Below, one piece after another: positions 36,001 to 47,200 of a stretch of DNA of 64,000 nt. Made by a program: the position numbers and the translations under genes. Numbering within the stretch: position 1 is the stretch's first letter; each line of letters opens with the position of its first letter. Below the pieces are notes generated by a model. It was not told the DNA's origin and made no database searches. It saw only the letters and a list, made by a program, of their open reading frames with translations. The DNA lies in NCBI GenBank assembly GCA_010645155.1, contig CM021321.1, positions 519,689-583,688 of the forward strand. The letters are read 5' to 3'. The DNA comes from Tigriopus japonicus. Lineage: Eukaryota > Arthropoda > Copepoda > Harpacticoida > Harpacticidae.

Positions 36001-37640
36001 TGATGAATCCCAGTGGGTCACCTACTATGGCCCAAAAGTATTTTTTTGCCCGATCAACTAAGACTTATTGAGATGGACCAAGACGCACACTGCCTTTGTA
36101 CATACGTTCCACGAAGTCTGAAATGTTCCTCGTTAGAGCCATAAGTAGTGTTCTGCCCGAGATAAGTTTGGCCTGTAGTCACATTTTGTTGTCAACACGA
36201 TATTGATGAGCATTTCGTGGGGTGGGAACAATTCAGAGTGGGCACAGTTCATCTCTTAAATAAGTGGTACAACTTATTACTTGGCGAGTTGTTGGCAGAG
36301 TTTGTGATATTTTTCTTTGGGGATTTCTTCAAAATAGGTTACGCCCATTTCTGGTGAAATGCTTAAGCGTTTGAGCATGGCTTTATTGGTGTCGGAAATG
36401 CAAGTTAACAATGTCGTTTAATTTTGGAATGAGTCCAACTCTTTGAAATTGATGGGTCTGGAAAGACACATACAGAAACCAGAGACAAAGAAGAACATTC
36501 TATAAGTTCTGGGTCAAGATCAGATACTCGTGCTTTCGTCATCAGGCAGGAATTTCACCTTTCGATGAACGATTTACGCAAATAAAAAACCAAGTCGAAT
36601 ATGCTTTCTCTGCTTGCAATTGGTAAATGATATGCTTAGTTTATTAGGTTAAAAATTAGATATATAAAATCATACATTTCCAGAAACAAGCACTAAAAGT
36701 ATTTAATTTCCCTTCATGGAAAACATTTTTGAAAATTGATATGATTCTGTGGAATCAACTTAACAAATATGCATATTCTGTTTTTCGATCAGTGTTAAGT
36801 CCTATTTTTGTGGTAGCAGAAGCCGTACTGAATTACTTTTATTCAATCACCTTGAAAATGAAATTTCCATATTATTGACCAAACTCCAGCCAAGGCATCT
36901 TAACGTGAAATGTTGAACGTCAAACAAATTAAAGCTAGAATGAAAGGTAAAAGAGCCCACTAGAGTTCTCAAGTAGAGCTCTAAAGCCTACTACATTTAA
37001 AAGATTGGTTAGTAGTAACATGCACTTCACGTCTTGAATTTCGAGAGTCCATAGTGACAGGTGCTAATGGGTTTGAAAAATAATCGGGTGAATATCCAGT
37101 AATGAGCTTTTTTAATCGACATGTAATTGTTATTGAAGTCTATTAAATTTTCAATATTCATAGATTTTATTGGCCAGTCTCTATAGGGCTTCGAGATTAA
37201 CTCCCAACACATGCGAGGGTCCACCTAGCGTTTCTTGGCCTAAGTTGTTCGGGCGGAACCGGTCATTTGGCCAGGGTGAAAGGAGAATCTTTCTGACAGA
37301 ATATTTTTGAAGCCGATCGCAATGTTGTTCAAGTTAAGACACATAAACGTTCAAATGATTAAATTGAGGCATTTCTTTATTTTGAAGAATTCTTTCACAT
37401 TCTATTCTTTGATTCTAACTTCATTTTAATATTTGTCCTTGCTCTACTGCCAACATAGCCTTACATCTGCTTTGACAGATGAGGCCCCTCATCTACCGGC
37501 CGGCCGGCAGACATTACATTTCTTTTTCACCTGACCAATGCAACAGACACTCGGTGATTAAGAGGACGAGCATATACGGAACTTTGTGTCAGCTTTTCAA
37601 GTGAGAGGAGGCAGTAAGAAATGTGATAGCTGATGCCACG
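36001..37640. other. flank upstream of coiled-coil gene; possible minus-strand terminal exon
   Basis: Presumed promoter side of the minus-strand coiled-coil gene. On the minus strand a strong acceptor (long pyrimidine tract ending CTTTCCAG, AG at 36459-36458) precedes a short open stretch. In phase 1 it reads PINFKELDSFQN then a stop, and an AATAAA lies near 36390. It could be the last exon of another minus-strand gene, but no upstream exon was found. Confidence 0.25.
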
Positions 37641-37649
37641 GATCATGCT

Positions 37650-38022
37650 GAGGCTATCAGGTATCGGCCCTAACTAACTTCCGATCTGGGAGGCGACTCA
37701 TCTGCAGCACTAGATAAACCACAAATACCCCTCTCAGTAACAACAGATCGTGGTGGCTCAGAGCTAACACTTGTGCTTACTGCATAGCGAGTTGGGGTTC
37801 GCGCCTCCACGAGGGTTTTTGTTTCAAACGTTTTTCAGTAAATGTTGTTTGTTTTTCTATATTTTTAGGTTAGGTTAGGTTAGGTTAGGTTAGGTTAGGT
37901 TTAAGTTTAAGTTTAGTTCAGATTATCTTTGCTCCTCCTGTCAATATTTTGTCCATATCTATGACGGTATGACTCATCTCCCAGATCGGAAGACATTCAG
38001 GGGCCATAGGCTATCAGGCAAG
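37650..38022. repeat. inverted-repeat element with SINE-like head and telomere-like tract
   Basis: 'CCGATCTGGGAGGCGACTCATC' on the left pairs imperfectly with 'GACTCATCTCCCAGATCGG' on the right (about 37655-37700 and 37972-38020). Between them, 37750-37830 is tRNA-like (A-box-like TGGCTCAGAGC, B-box-like GGTTCGCGCC) and is followed by the TTAGG tract. Probably a SINE inserted in, or forming part of, the element. Confidence 0.45.
37865..37899 (+). repeat. interstitial (TTAGG)7
   Basis: Seven perfect TTAGG units, then degenerate TTTAAG words. TTAGG is the ancestral arthropod telomere unit. Confidence 0.92.
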
Positions 38023-39312
38023 ACCTGATGTTCGATCAAGCTGGCCGATTTCCTTGGGAGGCCGCTTAGGCCAATGTTTCGATAAAACGTGCAAACACCG
38101 TCCGACCCGGCCCGCCACCAAGGGTTCTCAACTGACTAATTCCACAGGCCGGACAAGCCAATCAGCTTCAGGCGCTTTCCCAAGGTTTCCGTCCGTTTTG
38201 AAAGAGACGTTCATTTTCCTTCTTAACAAGTGTGACCAGCAAACAGTGTCCAAACCAAACCAACTTTTGTGGCTCGATCTTGGAATGAAACAGGCATGTA
38301 ATGAATACATTTTCATCAAAAAGTCGAAAAAAGCTTAAATAGTTTTGATGCTTTGTTGTAGAATCTAATGTAATGTATCTTATCTTTAGTGTAAATAACA
38401 TAGCGGAAAACGAAAATTAAAAACAATCACACAGAACCTCTCTTCATTTAGAAATATTAACCACACAAGTGATTCAGGTTATTGTAATATTTTCAAAAGT
38501 GTTAATAGAAGAAAAATTGTCACTAAAATGTTGTAATAACATAATGATGCATTGTTTTTCAATATAGTTTAAAAGCACAAGTCTTCAGAACAAAAACAGG
38601 GGCTAAACACTTTTGTAATGACCAAAGAAAGGCTAAATAGGGCTAATCAAAATTTAAAATAACTGAATAATAATTTTTGAAAGCTTAAAGCCCCTCCCGA
38701 GAAAAAATAGCCTATTTGGTTTCTCAGAGCTAAGCTTCGTCACCATGTCGCTTTTGTGTTGGTGTGGGCACCGTGGGCACGTCTTGTGGACGGTGGGTGC
38801 ATTTTCCCTCCAGCCGAACCGCTGCTCTTTTGCATGAAAGGAAAAAGAGAATGTCTACGGTGGACTGCACCGTCTGCACCCAAGGTAGACAGTAAAGACT
38901 TGAAAATGCTTAAACCTCGGTTTTTGAAGGAATTTAGAGCATTTCTTTTGAAGAGAGATGACTTCTACAGATGTGAAAGTAACATTTGGATTTCAAAAAA
39001 GCCAACCTAAATTTAATAAAATTTGTTGTAAAACGAGCCCACTTGAATGTACTAATAGAGCAAAGCCTCGAAGGATTTAGCCCGGAAAAAAGTGCAGGTC
39101 TACCACCAGAGGCCACCACTTTCAATTTTGGTACTGCCCATACACGGTCGCTAGTCAGACACATTTCGGCACTACTTCACCATTCTCAACGGCAGACAGG
39201 ATCTTAAAAGAGGGGAAAAGGGGAGGTAAGGACTCCTGAAAGGAACATAGAGGTATTTAGAGTACTAATGTGTTTTGAGTTGGATTTTTGGCAGACTTTT
39301 GCCATTTTGGTT
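38023..39312. other. intergenic, no gene supported
   Basis: Contains frames of up to 94 codons (38054-38338) and a GC-rich patch at 38730-38890 with internal GTGGGCAC and GCACCGT words. None has splice context or recognisable domains. Confidence 0.35.
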
Positions 39313-39415
39313 TTTCGGGCCAAGCAACTGACCACAACTAAACTTTTCAACAAGCAATAGACCTTATCTGCCATAAAAAATGGCAGCACTGTAAACTCGA
39401 AATCCATTTTTATTA

Positions 39416-40353
39416 AGGCTGGTCTACACGTGAAACAACGGCAAATATTTGGTCAAATCTAAGACAAAATTAGCTTGATGGCAAATATTAATTTCTGTTT
39501 GTCAAATATTTCTAACTTTGAACATGTTGAAAAATTATTTGTCCTTAGGCTAACTTTTTCTCGTCGACAATCGAAATACACATCGATGCATGCAGAGTTT
39601 CCAATCACGAAACGATTATTGTTAAGTAAAAAGTTTCAAATTAATGGATTGAAGGACAAAACAATAATCCTCTAACTTTTGGCATCAAGATCACTAAAAT
39701 TGAAAGTCATTTGTGAAAGATTGCAAGGATCCACGGAAATGGACGACATCAAAAGTCATCGATAATCAGTTGGTAGTGTTATAGACTAGTCACGTCTCAA
39801 ATGCGTCAACTGACAGGTTCGGAGGAGTTTACAAGGTAGCAACGTTGCCAAGTGGCAGTTATGATTGCCAATGTTCACCAAAGCCCAACTGAACAAAACC
39901 AAATGTCAGTAGAGAGTAGAGGTCTTAAATTGGTTGGGAGGGACAAGAAAAAGGACTGAAAATGACAGCAGATATTGTCAATGTCCATAGCGTGGCATTA
40001 TGCGTAAGACTTTCCATCCAAATTAAATGACACTGAGGGAAAGAAAAAAGTCTTGGGCAGAAAGCAAGATTAAAAAAAAAATGTCGTTGAAAAGTGGCAA
40101 TATGTGGCAGTATACAATTCACTTTCTATATTACGGGACTCTGCTAAAGGTGACTGGTTGTCAAACAGTATTTATTTGGCAGTGCCAGTTTGAAACAATT
40201 TGAAAAAAATAGGCAACACTTTGGCCAAGGGAAAAAATATTTGACAAACTGCACGTTCACATGTAGAAGCAACAGACAAACAGGCAAACACCAAACAATT
40301 TCGGAATATTTGACAAATAATCTAGCCAAAATGTTTCTTGTGTGGACCAGCCT
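39416..40353 (+). mobile_element. TTA-flanked DNA transposon, copy 1
   Basis: 938 bp with ends AGGCTGGTCTACACGTGAAA and, as reverse complement, AGGCTGGTCCACACAAGAAA. Flanked by TTA (39413-39415 and 40354-40356), fitting the 3-bp TWA duplication of PIF/Harbinger elements. Subterminal TTTGTCAAATATT words occur on both sides. No transposase. Confidence 0.8.
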
Positions 40354-40356
40354 TTA

Positions 40357-41292
40357 AGGCTGGTCTACACGTGAAACAAAACGGCAAATATTTGGTCAAA
40401 TCCAAGACAAAATTAGCTTGATCGCAAATATTATTTTGTGTTTGTCAAATATTTCTGACTTTGAACATGTTGAAAAATTATTTGTCCTTAAGCTAACTTT
40501 CTCTCGTCGACAATCGAAATACACATCGATGCGTGCAGGGTGTCCAATCTCGAAACGATTATTGTGAAGCAAAAAGTTTCAAATTAACGGATTGAAGGAC
40601 AAAACAATATTCCTCTAACTTTTGGCATCAAGATCACCAAAATTGAACGTCATTTGTGAAAGATTGCAAGGATCCACGGAAATGGACGACATCAAGTCAT
40701 CGATAATTAGTTGGTAGTGTTACAGACTAGTCACGTCTCAAAAGCGTCAACTGACAGGTTCGGAGGAGTTTACAAGGTAGCAACGTTGCCAAGTTGTAGT
40801 TATTACTGCCAATGTTCACCAAAACCCAACTCTACAAAACCAAATGCAAGTGGAAAGTAGAGGTCTTAAAATGGTTGGGGGGACAAGAAAAGAACTGAAA
40901 ATGACAGAAGATATTGTAAATGTCCATAGCGTGGCGTTATGCATAAGACTTTCCATCCAAATTAAATGACACTGAAGGAAAGAAAAAGTCTTGGGCAAAA
41001 AGCACGATTGAAAAAAAAATTGTCGTTGAAAAGTGACAATATGTGGAAGTATACAATTCACTTTCTAAATTTCGCGACTCTGCTAAAGGTGACTGGTTTT
41101 CAAACAGTATTTGGCAGTGCCAGTTTGAAACAATTTGAAAAAATGGCAACACTTTGGCCAAGGGAAAAAATATTTGACAAACTGCACGTTCACGTGTAGA
41201 AGCAACAGAAAGGAAACATTTGGCAAACACCAAACATTTTCGGAATATTTGACAAATAATCTAGCCATAATGTTTCATGTGTAGACCAGCCT
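40357..41292 (+). mobile_element. TTA-flanked DNA transposon, copy 2
   Basis: 936 bp, very similar to and directly following copy 1 in the same orientation, separated by a single TTA (40354-40356) and followed by TTA (41293-41295). Small substitutions and indels distinguish the copies. Confidence 0.8.
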
Positions 41293-41929
41293 TTACTGAT
41301 GGGAAACAAACGAATATAACCAAGAATAAACAAAGACAAATAAACAACAGCATACCAAACAAATAGAAATCACAAACAAAGAACAAACAAATTGGAAAGA
41401 GAAGTCAACAGCTGTTGTTTGTTGTGGTCTCCCCGAAAAACAGGGCTGCCAAAAAAGACATCCCTTGCAAGTTGAAAAAGGTCAAAAGAAAATCAACGTC
41501 TTGAAAATTTTTCGAAAATCAAAAGTAAGTGTTCCATTTGCATGGAATATATCTCTTGGACCAAGAAATCATTTCAATAGCAATAATTATTGTGGCAAAA
41601 ATAATCATTAGACACTCGCTTTTACAAATCACCACAAATCACGACTGCAACGCTGTTTTTATTTGGGAATGGTACAAATTTACCTCAAACAAACAAATAT
41701 TCTGAAAACCCAAACAAATATACAAACAAACAAAGAAATGGCCAATTTGTTCGCATCAGGAATTTTTATAAGTCGCGATGAACCTCGAAATTGAACTAGA
41801 ACGAGTGTTGCCAAATTGGTCCCTGTTTAGATCTTTTCAAAAAGTTCTAAGGTCTCTTTTTAACAGCAATAAACTTCAGAGTCTAGAGAAGGCCTAGGTG
41901 CTATAACCTAAATATCCTACCTATGCTAA

Positions 41930-41952
41930 TACCTTAGTATAATACTAAGGTG
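41930..41952. repeat. short perfect palindrome
   Basis: ACCTTAGTAT and ATACTAAGGT around one central A. No surrounding gene or element explains it. Confidence 0.6.
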
Positions 41953-42176
41953 CTCAATGGAGTTGATTTTCTACAACTTGCAGGCATTAATTTGCACCTT
42001 AATAGGATTTGACAGTGAGAACATGTGTTGAGCACTTTCGTTTGTACCATGATCTTCTACTTGTTTGGACCATAGATCGTTTATTAATCACTAGATAACG
42101 TGCAAGCTTTAGTCAGGCTGATTTTTCAAAGGGGGCGGAATGTGTTGAATTTGTTAGGAAAATGTTGCCCTCACAC

Positions 42177-42883
42177 TAGTGATGTGACTTGGGCAAGAAA
42201 TGAGTCATCACAAACACCCAAGAACAAGTTGTTGACAAGCATTACTTGGGCAATACACCAATACACTTCCCAAGCTCAAGGAACATCGGAAGATGCAGTT
42301 GCCGGCAGTTGCTCTTTGAAGAGTTAAGATACTTGCAGTGTGACTTAGAAGAAAAAAATGTCAAGCTGCATTTTCGATGATCTTTTGACCTTAATAATTT
42401 AGCAAAAAATAGTGGAAGTGATAAAAAAAAATATTTCAATTTGGATAGCATTTGCAAAACCATGGTTTTTTTGTTTCGGTTCTAGGCCACACATGAATGC
42501 ACTTTTGAGGCTAATCAAGACCGAGATTTAGAAGTCACACTTCCAGAACAATCTCGTTTACTCAGAGTCGCCGGCATGAAAAAGTAAAATGCCAAATCTT
42601 CTTTCAGTATTCTCAAAATATTTTGCATTTCCCCATGTGAGAGAATTGAAGTGTGTAATTTTCTTAAAAATACATCCTTTCAAAGGTATGGGCCCTATTT
42701 AACTGAATCAGCCTGGTTTAGTGAAATTCGGATGGCAAGTTTATTCTTCGTTCATAGCAAATTTGGCAAACCTGTTAGCTGGGAAAAGTACTTGTACAAG
42801 CACCCAAGCTATGCCAAGCTTCAGCAAGCCCAAGCATTGTGCCAATACAGCTTGCCCAATCTCTTGTTTGCCCCCCATCACTA
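42177..42883 (-). mobile_element. hAT-type element, copy 2, 707 bp
   Basis: Inverse orientation of 26404-27129, with ends TAGTGATGTG / CCCATCACTA and a perfect 8-bp duplication CCTCACAC (42169-42176 and 42884-42891). It shares 'GCAGTTGCCGGCAGTTGCTC' on this strand with the other copy. Non-coding. Confidence 0.88.
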
Positions 42884-42891
42884 CCTCACAC

Positions 42892-44257
42892 CTGTTGAGC
42901 CGACAGTTAGTGTGACCATACGTTCAAATCACGACCAACTTATTTAAACTTGTTCTTGAAGCCACAAGTTAGTTTTTGTCCATATATGTATTGGATTAAC
43001 CCTACACAACATATTTAACACAAATGCTTAAATTTGTGATCTCCCTATCAGTGACTTATTCAATGTATTGGCAAAAAAGTTCCTAGTTGTAGTTTTCAAA
43101 TCTAAGGCACGGTGACCTAGTGACGTCTTTGGTTCTTTCAAGAAAGTGACCAATAGCAATGACAAAAAATGATCCAAAAACATTACTCAAAACCGCCTTT
43201 GATTCATCAATTGCATGGTTGTCATTTGCTTGGTCACACATGTTCCCGCAGTTTTGTCTGCTCAACTGTTGGCGACAGGCGACACGTTTGTTACGATTAC
43301 ACTCGCTCTAGTATTTAGTAGATCTCAATAGTTTGGACTATAGATTTAGTTTGCACAAGCTACAGAAGCTTCTTTAGGACAAGCTTTTTACTGTATTCTT
43401 CGGAAATATTTGCTTTTTCACGCAACTTCTTGCCAGTTTCAGCATCAAACGAGGCAGGGTGAAGAAGAATCTTCAATTATTGCAAAACTTAGCCCCCAAA
43501 GCTTTGGGCACCGCAGGTTAGAGCCTTGTTGGGCTAGGGCCTAGGGCCCTGCAAGGTTAGAGCCTCACAGGTAAAACATGGTAAACACATGGTAAAAACT
43601 TACCCCATTTGACAGGCCAGCAATGTTTCAGGGTTCAATTTTTTATCATTAGCAAAACATGAAAGAAAAAACTTGAGAAAACGCGCCACACAGGGATGAT
43701 AGTTTGTGTACAAGTTAAAGACTGATTTTACTTGCATTTTGCGGCTTGCATTTCTAACAACATTTGACTAAGAACCAAGTGGCACCCAACATGTCAAGCC
43801 AGGACTACTTTCAAAATTCACCGTTGGTCCAATCACTACAATGAAAAGTCAACCGAACAATAGATTTGTTACATAAAGCTCACATTTTAGTCCAATGATC
43901 AGCCCCAAGGTGTATTTTTGAAATCGGTCCTGAAGTACCGTGGTTCCTGGCTTATGTAGTTATTTATGACAAAAAACGTGAATATTTACAAACAATGCAT
44001 ATCAACGATTTAACTTCTAGGATGTCTTTTTGATCATGAGGATTTATTCTTGTAGTTTGTGTACAATGAGAAATCTTGTGAATCGATTCTCGTTATCAAT
44101 GAGGTACATTCAATTCTAACCCAACTTGTTGAAACAGGTGTTGGGTGATATTAAGTAATGAAAATCATTTAAGAAAGAATTCACTTTTTAGTATAAGGTA
44201 CGATATGATCCATTGCGGGTATGCAAATTTTCTTGATATTTTTTGGTTGTGGAGTGC
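42892..44257. other. 3' flank of the phosphate transporter
   Basis: A possible polyadenylation signal for the transporter is AATAAA on the minus strand at 44048-44043. A GC-richer block at 43490-43575 repeats GGTTAGAGCC. No gene was seen. Confidence 0.4.
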
Positions 44258-47200
44258 TCAAACTTTACCATTTCCCATTACGAACGCATTATTGACTTCT
44301 CCCAACTCAGCTAAATTAGCTTTGGGCAAATCTTTGAGGGGTTCGTCTCGATCTTGGTATTTTCGGCAACAGTTCACGTGATTTAAGATTCTAAAAGAGA
44401 AAAGCAAAGAACAAGTTTTATCTAAAGATCTGTAGTTTTATATAAGATTTTAATGTTGTAATACAAACAACGCCTAGTCTACCAAAGACTGTTATGATTA
44501 CTGCAGGGCCGGGAAATATGTTTCTTTTAATATAAAATAATTTCGCCATTTCATCGATATTTAACGTATTTTAGCAGTTTTAGCAGCAATTTTAGCAGGC
44601 ACTTACACTTCGCTGTACAACAGCATATTTGACCGTGCGGCTATTTTGGCATTAACAAGGTATTATATTTCAGGCAAATGTGAGTAAACTAAATGAGATG
44701 ATGAATGCCCAAAGGGCTAACCCAAAAGAGTCAAAAATACCAAAATGGCAACATCAGACCATATGTACTTGAATTAGACATTCATTTCCAAAATACTGTC
44801 ATTAAAGAAACAAACTGATAGAAGCATTGGAACAACCAGATAATTTTATTGCTGAAACAGTTCGTTGTCAATTTGCCTCCAAAAATGACCAACTGCATCA
44901 AATTTTCAAAAAAAAAGAAACATTGGGAAAATCGGTGTACAAAAAGACAAAATCGCCAAAAATAAAATGACGTTGTCCAAAAAGTGTTTTTTTAATATCT
45001 GGCTTATTTTTCAAATATTAAGGACTTTTGAAGAAAATATATTTTCTGCATATTGTCACTTTTAACAAATATTTTTCCGAGCCCTATTTTTAAACTATTC
45101 TTAGATGCAATTTTTGACAACCTCAGGTGGATCTTTTTTGCCTGTCAAAAAATTGCTCCTGCAAATAAGCCTTTAAACAATTAGCGTTAGAAATATTCTG
45201 TTAGAAGAACACAACCCGAGAGATCTTAATTAACTCACCTATCCAAAGGTTCAAGAGATCGCATCCATTCGGGCAAGAAATTCCAATTTCTCAGCCAATC
45301 TGGGAGGAGTGAGGGTTTCTTGCTTTGAATTACATTGATAATTCCAATGAGAATAGACAAAATGAGCAGCGGTAAAAAGCCAATGTAGATGGCTGTTGGT
45401 CCAATCAAGGACAAGCCAAATATATACAACGGGAATAAGAAGAACATGAAAGCCAAATAGAACAGCGCAAACCACCTGAAACAAATAATACAATTATAAA
45501 CTCTGTTATACCTTTAAAACTTCTCAACTTCCTCACCGATATTTTGCCACAGTCCTTCCCATGATTTTTGCCAATGGAACCGGCCATCTCATGAAAGGTA
45601 TAGGGAAGAATAACAAAATGCCACTGACATTAAAAAAGAAGTGACACAATGCAATCTGTATGGTGGCCCTCAAATGATCTCCATCTGCTGCCAAAGCCGC
45701 CAATAAACCAGTGGTTGTGGTTCCGACATTGGAGCCCAAAGTGAGCGGATAGGCCCTTTCCAAAGTGAAAAGCCCTGTGCCTACCAACGGTGTGAGTGTG
45801 GAAGTGAATACTGAAGAAGATTGAACCAAGAACGTGATGATGGCGCCAATCAGCATAGCAAAGTAGTCAGTCAGCCAAGGAACGTATGGAATCTGTGCAT
45901 TCAATACCCTTTTTATGACCTGAAACAAAATGAAAGCCATTTCCAGAATTGAAGTGATAAAATTTAATACAATATTCGTAAAGAAATGGCCGTGAAGGGT
46001 TCTTTTTTCAACAAAAAGGATAGTTTTTTGCAGCAAGTAAGTAATTATCATGAAATCTCAAAACCTACTTAAGTAACCATCGATAAGTGCGACCTGAGAA
46101 AATCAAAACCAGATAAAATATATTTTTCAAAAAGGTGAAAATCGCTTTTTTACTTAAAGAAAATAGGTCATATCACTCATATGTTTGGTGTTTGTAGAAT
46201 ACACTCTTCAAGTATACTTCATCAATCGACTTCCACGCTTTTTGGGTCTTTTTAATGTTCTCAGGTTTCTTAAATGGGGTCATATGAATGTTGGTTTTTA
46301 TGTTGTAAATGTTCAACAACTAAAACTTTACTTGAATAATGGCTAAACAAGTTTGAAATGCGTCGAAAGTCAATGTTATAAGTATGCTTGTAGCGCGCCT
46401 TGGCGCGGACAATACATATTGACTGAAAATCTAGGAATGGTAAAAATGCCATTTTCGTTGAAATCTAGGAGGTAAAACGCACCGTAGCCATTTTGTCTTG
46501 CATCATTGAGTTCAGGATCTTCACGAGAATCACCAAACACATGGATAGAAGAAACAGGGAGAAAACTAAAAGGATCACCCCCAACCACACATCAGGTAGG
46601 CCGAAGTATGCCATCAGATAACCGCAAGGTTTATCCAAACCATCTTCATTCATGGATGAGTTTCGACTTCCAATGGAATCCGTTTCCACGTGACACGTCT
46701 TTAACATGGAGGTCGCGTTCAAGTATTCTGTCTGGTTCAAAGACCATCCTTCTAAAATCTAAGGGTAAAATGTAGAGGTTTTTGGATGGATTTAAATATT
46801 TACGGTAAATTTTCTTACTTTCTTATCAATGTGAATGATGATGTCCGTGAATGGTCTGGTGAGTCCCTTCAGAACATCCGGAGGGTTCTCACCCTTTTGA
46901 AATGCGATTCCATCAGTGATGGCCAATGTCAAATAGAACAGATAGCCAGTTGTGACCTCAACGATCAGGAGAACAATTACAGCCAACCAATTGAAGATAT
47001 CGTGAACCTAAATCATGATTTGAGGGCAAAACGGAATGATAAACAAGATAAATATATATTTTTAACATTCAACGGAATAGTTGGAAGGAAAAATAATATC
47101 TCATCGTTTTTGGCAAAAAACCAAATGTTTGGCGTTTTGGGATACTTTCTCCACTGCATTGATTATATAAAGAAAAATATTAGCTTAGACAATTTTTTTC

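Larger units (their letters stand above)
39313..41885. repeat. repeat X copy 2, split by insertions
   Basis: 39313-39412 matches the first half of repeat X (1284-1502) and 41764-41885 the second half. Between them are two TTA-flanked elements (39416-41292) and a further block (41296-41763) rich in ACAAACAAA words. Confidence 0.55.

Noticed and set aside
38734..38830. Short ATG-initiated frame (MSLLCWCGHRGH...)
   Set aside because: Only about 31 codons, in a patch of repeated GC-rich words, with no splice context.
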